From Methanocorpusculum sp. (GTDB lineage Archaea > Halobacteriota > Methanomicrobia > Methanomicrobiales > Methanocorpusculaceae): a stretch of 31,773 nucleotides of DNA. The notes below the pieces were generated by a model. It worked only from the letters and a program-made list of their open reading frames with translations, did no database searches and was not told where the DNA came from. The DNA lies in contig DALTWF010000021.1 of the NCBI GenBank assembly GCA_029987235.1, positions 1 to 31,773 of the forward strand, given 5' to 3'. Positions 8,282 through 15,829 of the stretch are shown here, piece by piece. Each line of letters begins with the position of its first letter. The stretch's first letter is position 1. The translations under genes were made by a program, and so were the position numbers.

Positions 8282-8673
8282 TTTCGGTTCAGCATCATTT
8301 TTGCTTCTGCAGCGGTTCTGACGCATTCCATCAGCGTTAAACAGACGCCTGCATCGGATTCTTTGTGTGCGCGTTCGCAGAACTCGGATATGAGCGCATC
8401 AAGGGTGCATGCAAGTTCGGTCTGTGCTGCTTGGTCTGCCGTGGATTCTTTTGCATATTCCGGAACGATAACACGGATATTTTCTGATGCGGGCACTGCC
8501 TTTGGTGCAGATGCGGCTTTTTCTGCTGCTGCTTCATTTTCCGCGCAGACGACGCAGAGTTTCTTTCCCTTTACCTCAAAAAGCGGAGCACCGCACTTTT
8601 TACAGGTTTCAGACAGCATTTTTGCGCCGTTTAGGAGATACTCTGCCATTATTTCATCGGGTTTTCGTGACAT
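8278..8673 (-). CDS. UPF0148 / Sjogren's syndrome autoantigen 1 (SSSCA1) family zinc-ribbon protein
   Basis: The 131-residue protein has the family core MAEYLLNGAKMLSETCKKCG followed by GAPLFEVKGKKLCVVC. That gives two CxxC pairs at about residues 24-27 and 40-43, expected to bind one zinc. The middle is alanine/proline-rich and looks disordered, and the C-terminal third is helical. Function is unknown in archaea. It is the first gene of the four-gene operon. A TATA-like AAAAATATATACT (8705-8717, minus strand) lies about 35 bases upstream of the ATG. Confidence 0.85.
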   Translation of the reverse strand: MSRKPDEIMAEYLLNGAKMLSETCKKCGAPLFEVKGKKLCVVCAENEAAAEKAASAPKAVPASENIRVIVPEYAKESTADQAAQTELACTLDALISEFCERAHKESDAGVCLTLMECVRTAAEAKMMLNRK

Positions 8674-8704
8674 ATCTGTACTGTACTTATTAATTGGTCG
8701 TAGA

Positions 8705-8717
8705 AGTATATATTTTT
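8705..8717 (-). promoter_or_regulatory. TATA-like box for the UPF0148-rnz operon
   Basis: Minus-strand AAAAATATATACT sits 32-44 bases before the UPF0148 ATG. It is the only good TATA-like stretch in this divergent 118-base region for that direction. Confidence 0.45.
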
Positions 8718-8791
8718 CAAAGTATGAATGGGTAGCATTTATGTAAATTCAAAACAAATCTACTATCACATTTTGGGGAAGGGAATACATT

Positions 8792-9055
8792 ATGGCAAGT
8801 CCGGAAGAAATGATTAAGCAGTGTATCTATATGCTGCAGGTGTTAAACGAAGACAGTACAATTCCAAGAAATATCCGCCGTGCGGCAGACGAAACGGTAA
8901 AAATCCTTACCGATGAAAAGAAATCCATCAGTCTGCGTGCAGCATCCGCCTTATCCCGCATTGATGAGGTAAGTAATGATTCCAATATGCCGATGCATGC
9001 ACGGACAAAAATCTGGGAGATTGTCTCAGCACTTGAGGCAATCCCGCTCAACTAA
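8792..9055 (+). CDS. UPF0147 family protein
   Basis: An 87-residue all-helical protein (MASPEEMIKQCIYMLQVLNE, with TIPRNIRRAADE and NMPMHARTKIWEIVSALE). It matches the small archaeal UPF0147 family, whose function is not known. A GGGGAAGGGA ribosome-binding region lies about ten bases before the ATG. It is monocistronic and diverges from the UPF0148 operon. The stop codon lies in a short imperfect tandem duplication (GCTCAACTAA repeated at 9046 and 9062). Confidence 0.85.
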   Translation: MASPEEMIKQCIYMLQVLNEDSTIPRNIRRAADETVKILTDEKKSISLRAASALSRIDEVSNDSNMPMHARTKIWEIVSALEAIPLN

Positions 9056-9079
9056 AATCCTGCTCAACTAATAATCCTG

Positions 9080-9096
9080 TTTTTTTTTATTTTTTA
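9080..9096 (+). terminator. Poly-T terminator after UPF0147
   Basis: A run of nine T, then A, then six T begins 25 bases after the UPF0147 stop. Archaeal transcription commonly ends at such tracts. Confidence 0.55.
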
Positions 9097-9108
9097 GAAT
9101 TATATGTG

Positions 9109-9122
9109 CAGACGTAAGTCTG
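9109..9122. repeat. Short hairpin CAGAC-GTAA-GTCTG, left of surface-protein gene
   Basis: Five-base arms with a four-base loop lie just beyond the 3' end of the surface-protein gene. A closely similar hairpin lies on the other side of that gene at 10381-10397. Confidence 0.4.
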
Positions 9123-9136
9123 TAAAAAAAGAGAGT

Positions 9137-10339
9137 TTATTTTCTTCTCAGGAAAAGTGCAGCAGCACCTAAAAGACCTGCTGCAATACCGAATACCGGA
9201 ACCGGACTTGCTGCCTGTTTTCCTGAATCGTTAAAGATGGTGACATAGCCGCATGCGCCTTTTCCGTCACCGCGGTTTATACATCCTCCAAGAATGACAT
9301 TGCCTTTGTTGTCGGATTCAACCGAATAATAACATCCTACGCTTTCGTCCTCATAGTTTTCACGGTAAACAAGACCGTCTGCTGTTACAAAGTAGCAGTA
9401 TGCCGTCGAAAGCGCGTATCCGGCAATTACATACTGCCCATCAATTTCTGCAACGCCGTATGGAATCGCTCCTTTCAAATCTTTCTGCCAGGTAACTTTG
9501 CCTGATTTGTTGATTTTTGCGCCCCAAATCTGACCGTACATTTCCAGATTGTCACTGGAAAAAGGAGTCTGGGTTCCGACTACATAGTATCCTCCGTCAG
9601 AGGTTTTACAGAAGTTGTATGCGGCAGCTCCGTATCCCCCTTGATACATTGAGGCGTTTTCTTCATCGCAGTTGTCACGGATGGTTGTTTCAAAGACAAT
9701 CTTTCCACCTTCCTGCATTTTCATAATCCATGCGGAACTGCCTTTGGTTCTTGGTGTGGAATGTGTTCCGCCGACCATAACCCATGTGTCTCCATCGCCC
9801 TGAATAGCCATAACCGGTTTGTTTTCGAGTTTCATTTCATCGTTTGCCGGGTTTCCGTTTGCAAAGGAATAACCCTGAATTATTCCGGTATCGGTTCCGG
9901 CAAGCCATCCGGCGGTTTTTACAACGGAACCGGATACTGCAACGCCTTTAATTCCGAAGGATGTGTCATATATCGGGGTTTCCCAGACAATGCCGCATTT
10001 TGCATCCATACGGTAAAGGGTTGCATCTTTAGTTCCTGAAACGGCAAGAACAACGCATCCTCCGTCGTCAGTTGTGACAAGACCTGCTGTTTTGGTGCCT
10101 TTAATCTCAGTCTGTGACTGTACTTTGAAATTTGCATCGGTTTTCAGAACTGCCAGTTTGTCGTCAATGACTGCAGCAATAAAATATCCGCCGTCTGCAG
10201 GGACGACCGAGTAAAACAGGGTGTTTGTCCCGAGATTAATCTGTTCGTCAGCTGTCTGTGTAATAGCCGCACATGCAGTTCCTGTTAAAAGAACTGCGGC
10301 AAAACACAGTACAAGAATTGTTCCGAGATTTTTGAACAT
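9137..10339 (-). CDS. Secreted, C-terminally anchored surface protein with beta-propeller-like repeats
   Basis: A Sec-type signal peptide covers residues 1-24 (MFKNLGTILVLCFAAVLLTG, ending TACA). The body repeats a motif of the type TxDGGyvvxG followed by a Lys-x-(D/N)-xx-Gly-xxxW strand, for example near residues 89-130 and 245-290. This suggests bladed beta-propeller folding. The C-terminus (379-400, PVPVFGIAAGLLGAAALFLR then RK) is a hydrophobic helix with a basic end, like archaeosortase-type CTERM anchors, although the PGF motif itself is not seen. It is probably exported and held at the cell surface. The ligand is unknown. It is monocistronic. Confidence 0.75.
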   Translation of the reverse strand: MFKNLGTILVLCFAAVLLTGTACAAITQTADEQINLGTNTLFYSVVPADGGYFIAAVIDDKLAVLKTDANFKVQSQTEIKGTKTAGLVTTDDGGCVVLAVSGTKDATLYRMDAKCGIVWETPIYDTSFGIKGVAVSGSVVKTAGWLAGTDTGIIQGYSFANGNPANDEMKLENKPVMAIQGDGDTWVMVGGTHSTPRTKGSSAWIMKMQEGGKIVFETTIRDNCDEENASMYQGGYGAAAYNFCKTSDGGYYVVGTQTPFSSDNLEMYGQIWGAKINKSGKVTWQKDLKGAIPYGVAEIDGQYVIAGYALSTAYCYFVTADGLVYRENYEDESVGCYYSVESDNKGNVILGGCINRGDGKGACGYVTIFNDSGKQAASPVPVFGIAAGLLGAAALFLRRK

Positions 10340-10380
10340 ATATAGTATATTTTCCGTTCTTCTTAGTATCCTTTGTGTTT

Positions 10381-10397
10381 GCAGACGGTGAGTCTGC
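10381..10397. repeat. Short hairpin GCAGAC-GGTGA-GTCTGC, right of surface-protein gene
   Basis: Perfect six-base arms and a five-base loop, nearly identical in arms and orientation to the hairpin at 9109-9122. The pair brackets the surface-protein gene. Confidence 0.4.
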
Positions 10398-10428
10398 TAT
10401 GACAGCACACAACATGAATAAACAGGTT

Positions 10429-10445
10429 AAAGAAAAAGAAAAAAT
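10429..10445 (-). terminator. T-rich terminator after histone gene
   Basis: Minus-strand TTTTTTCTTTTTCTTTAA follows immediately after the histone stop codon, a typical archaeal oligo-T terminator. Confidence 0.55.
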
Positions 10446-10754
10446 TTAGAGTTTGACGAGTTTTACGTCGTCTGCTTTGATGGTCTTGCGGCCTGCGTGG
10501 TTTGCAAGTGCAAGGGATTCCTTTGCAATCTTTGCAATGTATGCTTCTGCTGCTGCAAGAATTGCTTCTGCTGCATCATCGCCGACTCTCTCTGCGCCTG
10601 CTTTCTTAACGATACGGACAACTGCTGCCTTCGGGAGTTCGGTCTCAACTGCTGCGACTTTCTTTGCTGCAACAGCTTTCTTTGCTACAGGTTTCTTTGC
10701 TGCAACAACTTTCTTTGCTGCAACAGCTTTCTTTGCTACGGGTTTCTTTGCCAT
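10446..10754 (-). CDS. Archaeal histone with lysine-rich N-terminal tail
   Basis: A histone fold occupies residues 39-102 (ELPKAAVVRIVKKAGAERVG, with DDAAEAIL and ending GRKTIKADDVKLVKL). It matches HMf-type histones apart from a slightly short C-terminus. The unusual part is residues 2-37: a tail of Ala, Val, Pro and 12 lysines made of two 17-residue repeats (K3 aligns with K20), resembling histone H1 or bacterial HupB tails. Most archaeal histones have no tail. It should bind and wrap DNA, with the tail adding contacts or a modification platform (inference). A GGAG ribosome-binding site lies about 12 bases upstream and a TATA-like box at about 10783-10793. Confidence 0.92.
   Translation of the reverse strand: MAKKPVAKKAVAAKKVVAAKKPVAKKAVAAKKVAAVETELPKAAVVRIVKKAGAERVGDDAAEAILAAAEAYIAKIAKESLALANHAGRKTIKADDVKLVKL
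10653..10751 (-). repeat. 51-bp tandem repeat coding for the histone tail
   Basis: Two near-identical in-frame units of 17 codons (KKPVAKKAVAAKKV plus spacer). The lysine and alanine codons are also repetitive, which indicates recent duplication or slippage. Confidence 0.75.
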
Positions 10755-10766
10755 TTTTTCTGGAAC

Positions 10767-10779
10767 TCCATTAAATGGA
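10767..10779. promoter_or_regulatory. Palindrome in the histone promoter
   Basis: TCCATT-A-AATGGA is a perfect dyad between the TATA-like stretch (10783-10793, minus strand) and the histone ATG at 10754. It would overlap the transcription start. It could be an operator. Confidence 0.4.
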
Positions 10780-10887
10780 TAATTGTATATTTACTTTCCG
10801 GTATTATTAATACTTTCGCTAATCAGGGTTTTTTTGTCTTTTTTCAGCGTCGATATCTTCTTAATTTCTGACGGACAAGACATATTC

Positions 10888-12036
10888 ATGAATTATCGGA
10901 ACTGCGGACGATGCGGTTTTTCTGTATCGGAAATAGGGCTTGGTTGTGAAGGTTTTTCGGGAAAAAATCAGGAATATATTAAAAATTTAATTAATATTGC
11001 AGGTGCATCAGGAATTAATTTCATTGATTTGTTTACGCCGGACCCGAATGTCCGTTCTGCAGTCGGGCGAGCACTTGAAGGAAAACGCGCGGATTTTATT
11101 ATCCAGGGACATCTCTGTACTTTTTTTGAAAACGGCGAATATACAAAAACCCGGTCAATAACGCATACAAAAGAGGCGTTTGAGGATTTGCTTTCGCGTC
11201 TGGGCACGGATTATATTGACATCGGTATGATTCATTATGTAGATGCAGCAGATGAGTATAATGAGGTATTCTGCGGTGAAATATGGGATTATGTCTGCGA
11301 ATTGAAAGATTCGGGAAAAATCCGTCATATCGGTATGAGTTCGCATAATGCAGGTGTAGCGCTTCGCGCAGTGCGCGAGAATAAAATCGATGTGCTGATG
11401 TTTTCGATTAATCCGGCATATGAACTTGAGAATGCAGACACGGATATTTATGCGCAGATTGATTTTGCGGATTTTGCGCGTGATTTTGTCTCTCCTGATT
11501 CAAGTCGTGCGGAATTATATGCCGCATGTGAGGCATCAGGCGTTGCCATTTCAGTAATGAAGGCTTTTGCCGGCGGGCGGCTTTTATCTGCAGAAACATC
11601 TCCATTTGGTTCGGCACTTACGCCGGTTCAGTGTATATCATATGCTCTTTCCCGCCCGGGTGTGTGTTCGGTGATCTGCGGCTGTGCAACGCCCGAGGAA
11701 CTTGAGGAAGACTGCGCATACTGCACGGCAGCACCGAAAGAGCGCGATTATTCGGGTATTTTTGCGGATTTTTCAAAACTGAAGGCAAACGGTGTGTGTA
11801 TGTACTGCGGACACTGCGCGCCGTGTACTTCGCATATTGATATTGCAGCGGTATCAAAACTGCTGGATCTGGCGTTTATGTATGATGATATTCCCGCATC
11901 GCTGGAAAATCATTATGCGGGGCTAAAGTATCATGCTGTGGACTGTGTTGAGTGCGGTCAGTGCGAAGCGCGCTGTCCGTTCGGGGTCGGCATTCGTGAA
12001 ATGATGAAACGGGCGCAGCGGATGTTTGGAAGATAG
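10888..12036 (+). CDS. Aldo/keto reductase-family protein with C-terminal double [4Fe-4S] domain
   Basis: An AKR-type TIM barrel (about residues 1-290) is followed by a ferredoxin-like domain with two cysteine sets: CMYCGHCAPC, and near the end CVECGQCEARCPFG. The start at 10888 (MNYRNCGRCGFSVSEIG) is chosen over an upstream in-frame ATG because the family begins with this strand. Of the usual AKR tetrad, Asp (FIDLFTPD) and His (DIGMIHYVD) are present. The Tyr position reads DPNVRSAVG, and the usual Lys is replaced (FIIQGHLC). So classical carbonyl reduction is doubtful. Similar Fe-S AKR-like proteins occur in Clostridia, and the substrate is unknown. It diverges from the histone gene. Confidence 0.85.
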   Translation: MNYRNCGRCGFSVSEIGLGCEGFSGKNQEYIKNLINIAGASGINFIDLFTPDPNVRSAVGRALEGKRADFIIQGHLCTFFENGEYTKTRSITHTKEAFEDLLSRLGTDYIDIGMIHYVDAADEYNEVFCGEIWDYVCELKDSGKIRHIGMSSHNAGVALRAVRENKIDVLMFSINPAYELENADTDIYAQIDFADFARDFVSPDSSRAELYAACEASGVAISVMKAFAGGRLLSAETSPFGSALTPVQCISYALSRPGVCSVICGCATPEELEEDCAYCTAAPKERDYSGIFADFSKLKANGVCMYCGHCAPCTSHIDIAAVSKLLDLAFMYDDIPASLENHYAGLKYHAVDCVECGQCEARCPFGVGIREMMKRAQRMFGR

Positions 12037-12046
12037 ACAAAAAAGG

Positions 12047-14461
12047 TTATTCTATTGAAACAACAGAAAATCCGGCGTTTTCTATTGCCTCATAAAATGT
12101 GTCGTCAGCAACATCTTTTGCAAGAGACACAACCGCATTGTTTTTCTCAAGGCTGACTTCAACACATGTTACGCCGTCAATTCCAGAAAGCGCCTTTTCT
12201 ACTGACATTTTGCAGTGATTGCACATCATGCCCTCTATTGAAATTGTTTTCTGCATATTCATTAATTGTGTTTTCTCCTCTATAATATTCTTCTTTTCCG
12301 GCGTAAAGTGCCGCAGGCGGAGTGCGTTTGTGACTACACATACTGAGGAAAGACTCATGGCAAGTGCGGCAATACCGGGTGAAAGAGTAATGCCGAACGG
12401 CACAAATAAAACACCGGCCGCTAGCGGAATGCAGATTGAATTGTAAATCAGCGCCCAGAATAAGTTTTGTTTGATGTTGCGCATGGTCGCGCGCGACAGG
12501 CGGACTGCAGTTGCAACATCTGCGGGGTCGTCTTTAACCAGGACAATATCTGCAGATTCAATGGCAATATCAGATCCTGCGCCGATTGCGACCCCGACAT
12601 CCGCACGTGCAAGAGATGGCGCGTCGTTTATGCCGTCGCCTGCCATAAGAACGCGGCCGGATTTCTGCAGTTCGCGTAAGGCTGTTTCTTTATCTGCCGG
12701 AAACAGCCCGGCTTTCCAGGAATCAATACCGGCGGCAGAGGCTGCAGCTTCTGCTGCTGCACTGCTGTCGCCGGTAAGCATTACTGTTTTTATTCCAAGG
12801 TTTTTCAGAGATGTAACCGCATCACGCGCTGTACTGCGTAACTGGTCTTCGACACAGATTACGCCGAATGCTTTTCCGTCTTTGGCGAAATAAACCGGTG
12901 CTGTTCCTTTTGGAACCGTTCTGAATGTGCCTTCAATTTTGTTTTCCTCCATGAATGCAAGATTTCCGCCAATATATTCAACATCTTCGATTACAGCTTT
13001 TACTCCGCGGCCGGGAATATTTTCAAACCGCTCGCCGGCGGTTTTGCTGACGCCTTTTTCCTCTGCATAGGAAATTATTGCCTTGGATAACGGGTGTTCC
13101 GAGTTGTATTCAAGGGCATAGACTTTTTCTAAAAACTCCGCCTCGCGCACGCCGCGCAGACAGACTTTGGTGACTTTCGGTTTTCCTGTGGTGAGCGTTC
13201 CGGTCTTATCAAAAACCACCGTGCTCACCGTGCCTGCGGTTTCAAGCGCTTCTGCGGATTTAATCAGGATTCCAAACGATGCGGCGCATCCGGTTCCGAC
13301 CATTATGGCGACCGGTGTTGCAAGACCGAGGGCACAGGGGCATGAGATTACCAGAACGGATATAGCAAGTTTCAGTGCAAAGGAAAATTCCGCGCCGCAG
13401 GCAAGCCAGATTCCGCATGTCAGAAGCGCAATACCTATTACAGCCGGTACAAAAAATGCGCTGACTTTGTCTGCGATTCGTGCAATCGGCGCTTTTGATG
13501 AAGCAGCTTCCGAAACCAGCGCGGCAATCTGCGCAAGTGTTGTATTTTCGCCGGTTTTTTCGGCGCGGAACCGGATTGAGCCCGTTTCGAGAATAGTGCC
13601 TGCAAACACTTTTGCATCACAGGTTTTCGGTGCAGGCAGGCTTTCACCGGTCAGTGCTGATTCGTTTACCGCGCCGTATCCTTCGAAAACAGTCCCATCG
13701 ACAGGAATCAGACCACCCGGACGAACGAGTACAATGTCGCCCGGGATAATTTCAGATACCGGTACAGTATGTTCTGTACCGTCACGGATTATTGTTCCCG
13801 TTTTCGGCGCAAGGTCCAGGAGGCGGGTGATTGCCTGCGTTGTTTTTCCTTTTGATTTTGTTTCAAGATATTTGCCTACGGTAATCAGCGTTAAAATCAT
13901 TGCGGCCGACTTGAAATAGAGATTGTGTGATAATGCGGCTGCGTCCTGTGGATTTAGGAAAATTTCAGCAGTTATCCAGATTCCGTAAATAACCGATGCG
14001 GCCGCACCGAGTGCAACAAGTGAGTCCATATTCGGCCGCATTCTGAATAATGCAGGAAAGCCCTTTGCAAAAAATTTACGGTTGATAATAAGTACCGGAA
14101 CCGTCAGTGCAAATTCAACCGATGCAAAAAGCCAGGGCGGGATATCTGACAGCGGCCAGGAAAACATGCGGGAAAGCGAAAGATACAGAATAGGAATAAG
14201 AATAATGACCGAAGATACAAGCCGCCTGAGCATCTCGGCTTCATCTTTCGATACTGCGTTTTTATCCGAGGATATGCCGTATCCTGCGTTTTTTACCGCA
14301 TCGGCAATGATTTCGTCGGATACATCTCCTTCAACGGTGAGAGTATTGGTAAGAAGATTTACCTGTGCCGATTTTACGCCGTCGATTTTTCTGACCGCTT
14401 TTTCCACATTAAGCGAGCAGACCTGACAGGACATGCCCGTAACGGTGTATGATTTTTTCAT
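12047..14461 (-). CDS. copA: Cu(+)-exporting P1B-type ATPase with HMA domains at both ends
   Basis: An ATP-driven membrane pump, 804 residues. Order: N-terminal metal-binding HMA domain (GMSCQVC, C12 and C15), membrane helices from residue 81, actuator TGES (271-274), the CPC ion motif (374-376), the phosphorylated Asp in DKTGT (D418), HP (456-457), and GDGIND (608-613). YN at 673-674 and MSLSS at 702-706 complete the Cu(I)-site signature of subtype IB-1. A second HMA domain, GMMCNHC (C747, C750), forms residues 735-804 and resembles a fused CopZ chaperone. The ATG overlaps the tsaC stop (ATGA), so it is translated in the ACT-tsaC-copA operon. No copper-responsive regulator is adjacent. Confidence 0.95.
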   Translation of the reverse strand: MKKSYTVTGMSCQVCSLNVEKAVRKIDGVKSAQVNLLTNTLTVEGDVSDEIIADAVKNAGYGISSDKNAVSKDEAEMLRRLVSSVIILIPILYLSLSRMFSWPLSDIPPWLFASVEFALTVPVLIINRKFFAKGFPALFRMRPNMDSLVALGAAASVIYGIWITAEIFLNPQDAAALSHNLYFKSAAMILTLITVGKYLETKSKGKTTQAITRLLDLAPKTGTIIRDGTEHTVPVSEIIPGDIVLVRPGGLIPVDGTVFEGYGAVNESALTGESLPAPKTCDAKVFAGTILETGSIRFRAEKTGENTTLAQIAALVSEAASSKAPIARIADKVSAFFVPAVIGIALLTCGIWLACGAEFSFALKLAISVLVISCPCALGLATPVAIMVGTGCAASFGILIKSAEALETAGTVSTVVFDKTGTLTTGKPKVTKVCLRGVREAEFLEKVYALEYNSEHPLSKAIISYAEEKGVSKTAGERFENIPGRGVKAVIEDVEYIGGNLAFMEENKIEGTFRTVPKGTAPVYFAKDGKAFGVICVEDQLRSTARDAVTSLKNLGIKTVMLTGDSSAAAEAAASAAGIDSWKAGLFPADKETALRELQKSGRVLMAGDGINDAPSLARADVGVAIGAGSDIAIESADIVLVKDDPADVATAVRLSRATMRNIKQNLFWALIYNSICIPLAAGVLFVPFGITLSPGIAALAMSLSSVCVVTNALRLRHFTPEKKNIIEEKTQLMNMQKTISIEGMMCNHCKMSVEKALSGIDGVTCVEVSLEKNNAVVSLAKDVADDTFYEAIENAGFSVVSIE

Positions 14462-15057
14462 GCGGATTTACGGATGAATTCTACAATTTCATCAATCATC
14501 GCACCCGGTCGTTCGATTTTACGGTCTGCAAGATTGACTACCGTACTGGGCGTTCCGCCGCATTTTCCGCCGTCTAGCAGATAATCGTGCGGAACATTAA
14601 CCATATTTGCAGTAACCGGTGATACTTCACCGGAAAGATTAGCAGATGTGGATGTAATCGGCGAATCAAAGGCGGAAATCAGTTCAAGTGCAAGCGTGTG
14701 GTCAGGATATCTGATGCCGATTGTGCCCGTGCCTCCGGATAAATCAGCCGGGAGGATGTTTTTCACCGGTAAAACGACCGTAACCGGTCCGGGAAGGAAT
14801 TTGTCAATGAACCGCTCTGCAAATTCGTCAACATGCGCAATCGCAAAAATCATATCTATATCGGAAACTGCAACAGATATGGGCTTTCCCGGTTCCCTCG
14901 ATTTTGCTTCATAGACTTTTATTACGGCTGTTTCGGACAGAGCATCCGCACCAAGCCCGTAAACGGTTTCCGTCGGATAAACCACGAGGCCGTCGCGGGA
15001 GAGGATTTTTACTGCTTTTTCGATTCTGTTTTCTTCTGCCGGTTTTGTTTCAAGCAT
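14458..15057 (-). CDS. tsaC: Threonylcarbamoyl-AMP synthase (Sua5/YrdC/TsaC family)
   Basis: It makes threonylcarbamoyl-AMP from threonine, bicarbonate and ATP for the t6A modification of tRNAs that read ANN codons. The 199 residues comprise the YrdC domain only: YPTETVYGLGADA near residues 32-44, KSREPGKPISV at 52-62, FLPGPVTVVLP, and the TSANLSGE loop. The extra Sua5 C-terminal domain is absent, so this is the short form. Its ATG overlaps the preceding TAA by one base, and its stop overlaps the copA start. Confidence 0.92.
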   Translation of the reverse strand: MLETKPAEENRIEKAVKILSRDGLVVYPTETVYGLGADALSETAVIKVYEAKSREPGKPISVAVSDIDMIFAIAHVDEFAERFIDKFLPGPVTVVLPVKNILPADLSGGTGTIGIRYPDHTLALELISAFDSPITSTSANLSGEVSPVTANMVNVPHDYLLDGGKCGGTPSTVVNLADRKIERPGAMIDEIVEFIRKSA

Positions 15058-15716
15058 TAGTATTTCTTTCCTTTTACTCTGTTTATATCAAAAACGCCGA
15101 TGGTACTTACATGCATTACAGCCATGACACCTGCCTGAATCGGATCGGTTACGATTAAATCCGCTGCAGATGCTGCGGTGCCGACCATATTGAGGCAGAT
15201 TACCGGAATTCCTGCAGCCTGGACTTTTTTAATGGACTGTGTAATTTCGCCGCCCATTAATGAGCCTGCAAGAACGAGAATTGCCGCACGCGGCAGTGAT
15301 AAGACGGCTTCCACCGCGTTTGCAAGGTTTGCTTCGCCGACGAGCGGAATGGTATCGACCGAGATACGCTCGCCTCTGATATTATGCCGGTCAGCTTCAT
15401 TTACCGCACCCATTGCGACCTGCGCAACCTGGGCACCTCCTCCTATTACAATAACACGCTTGCCGAAAATCTCACCTGATGTGTTGTGGACGGCAGCCGT
15501 GCGGATTCCGGAAATCTTTCCGATTTTTTCCGCAAGGATGTTTATGTCGCCTGCATAGTCGAGTTCCAGATCAATTCCTGCAATATCTGCACCGGGCTGG
15601 CAGGACTGCTGGATTAAAGTGATATTTGCATTGTTTTCCGCACAGAGCGCACCGATATCTCTGAGTATTCCCGCTCTGTTTTCAGTAATTAACCGTACGG
15701 CATGATTTGACGTCAT
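15057..15716 (-). CDS. ACT-domain protein with DUF5612-type C-terminal domain
   Basis: Residues 1-75 form an ACT ligand-binding domain (AVRLITENRAGILRDIGALC). Residues 85-219 form a second domain with VIVIGGGAQVAQVAMGAVNE and GSLMGGEITQSIKKVQ, known in methanogens as a conserved uncharacterised domain (DUF5612). It probably binds an amino acid or another small ligand, but the role is unknown. The ATG stands only five T residues after the discriminator base of tRNA-Gly and has no ribosome-binding site. The mRNA may be released by tRNA 3' processing. It is followed by tsaC and copA. Confidence 0.8.
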   Translation of the reverse strand: MTSNHAVRLITENRAGILRDIGALCAENNANITLIQQSCQPGADIAGIDLELDYAGDINILAEKIGKISGIRTAAVHNTSGEIFGKRVIVIGGGAQVAQVAMGAVNEADRHNIRGERISVDTIPLVGEANLANAVEAVLSLPRAAILVLAGSLMGGEITQSIKKVQAAGIPVICLNMVGTAASAADLIVTDPIQAGVMAVMHVSTIGVFDINRVKGKKY

Positions 15717-15721
15717 AAAAA

Positions 15722-15792
15722 TGCGATAACCGGGGATCGAACCCGGATTTTAAGCTTGGGAAGCTCACGTCCTGCCATTGGACGATTACCGC
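15722..15792 (-). tRNA. tRNA-Gly (anticodon CCC)
   Basis: On the minus strand the 71-base sequence folds as a complete cloverleaf. Acceptor GCGGTAA pairs with TTATCGC, discriminator A. D stem GTCC/GGAC. Anticodon stem TGAGC/GCTTA with loop TTCCCAA, giving anticodon CCC. T arm CCGGG/CCCGG with loop TTCGATC. No intron and no encoded CCA. It would decode GGG. It lies directly upstream of the ACT-domain gene. Confidence 0.93.
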
Positions 15793-15829
15793 TCATAATT
15801 ATATTGGTTTTCGATGGTATTAGAGTTGA

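Noticed and set aside
10653..10751. Tandem repeats as a possible CRISPR or minisatellite
   Set aside because: They are in frame within the histone gene and encode its lysine-rich tail; there are no spacers.
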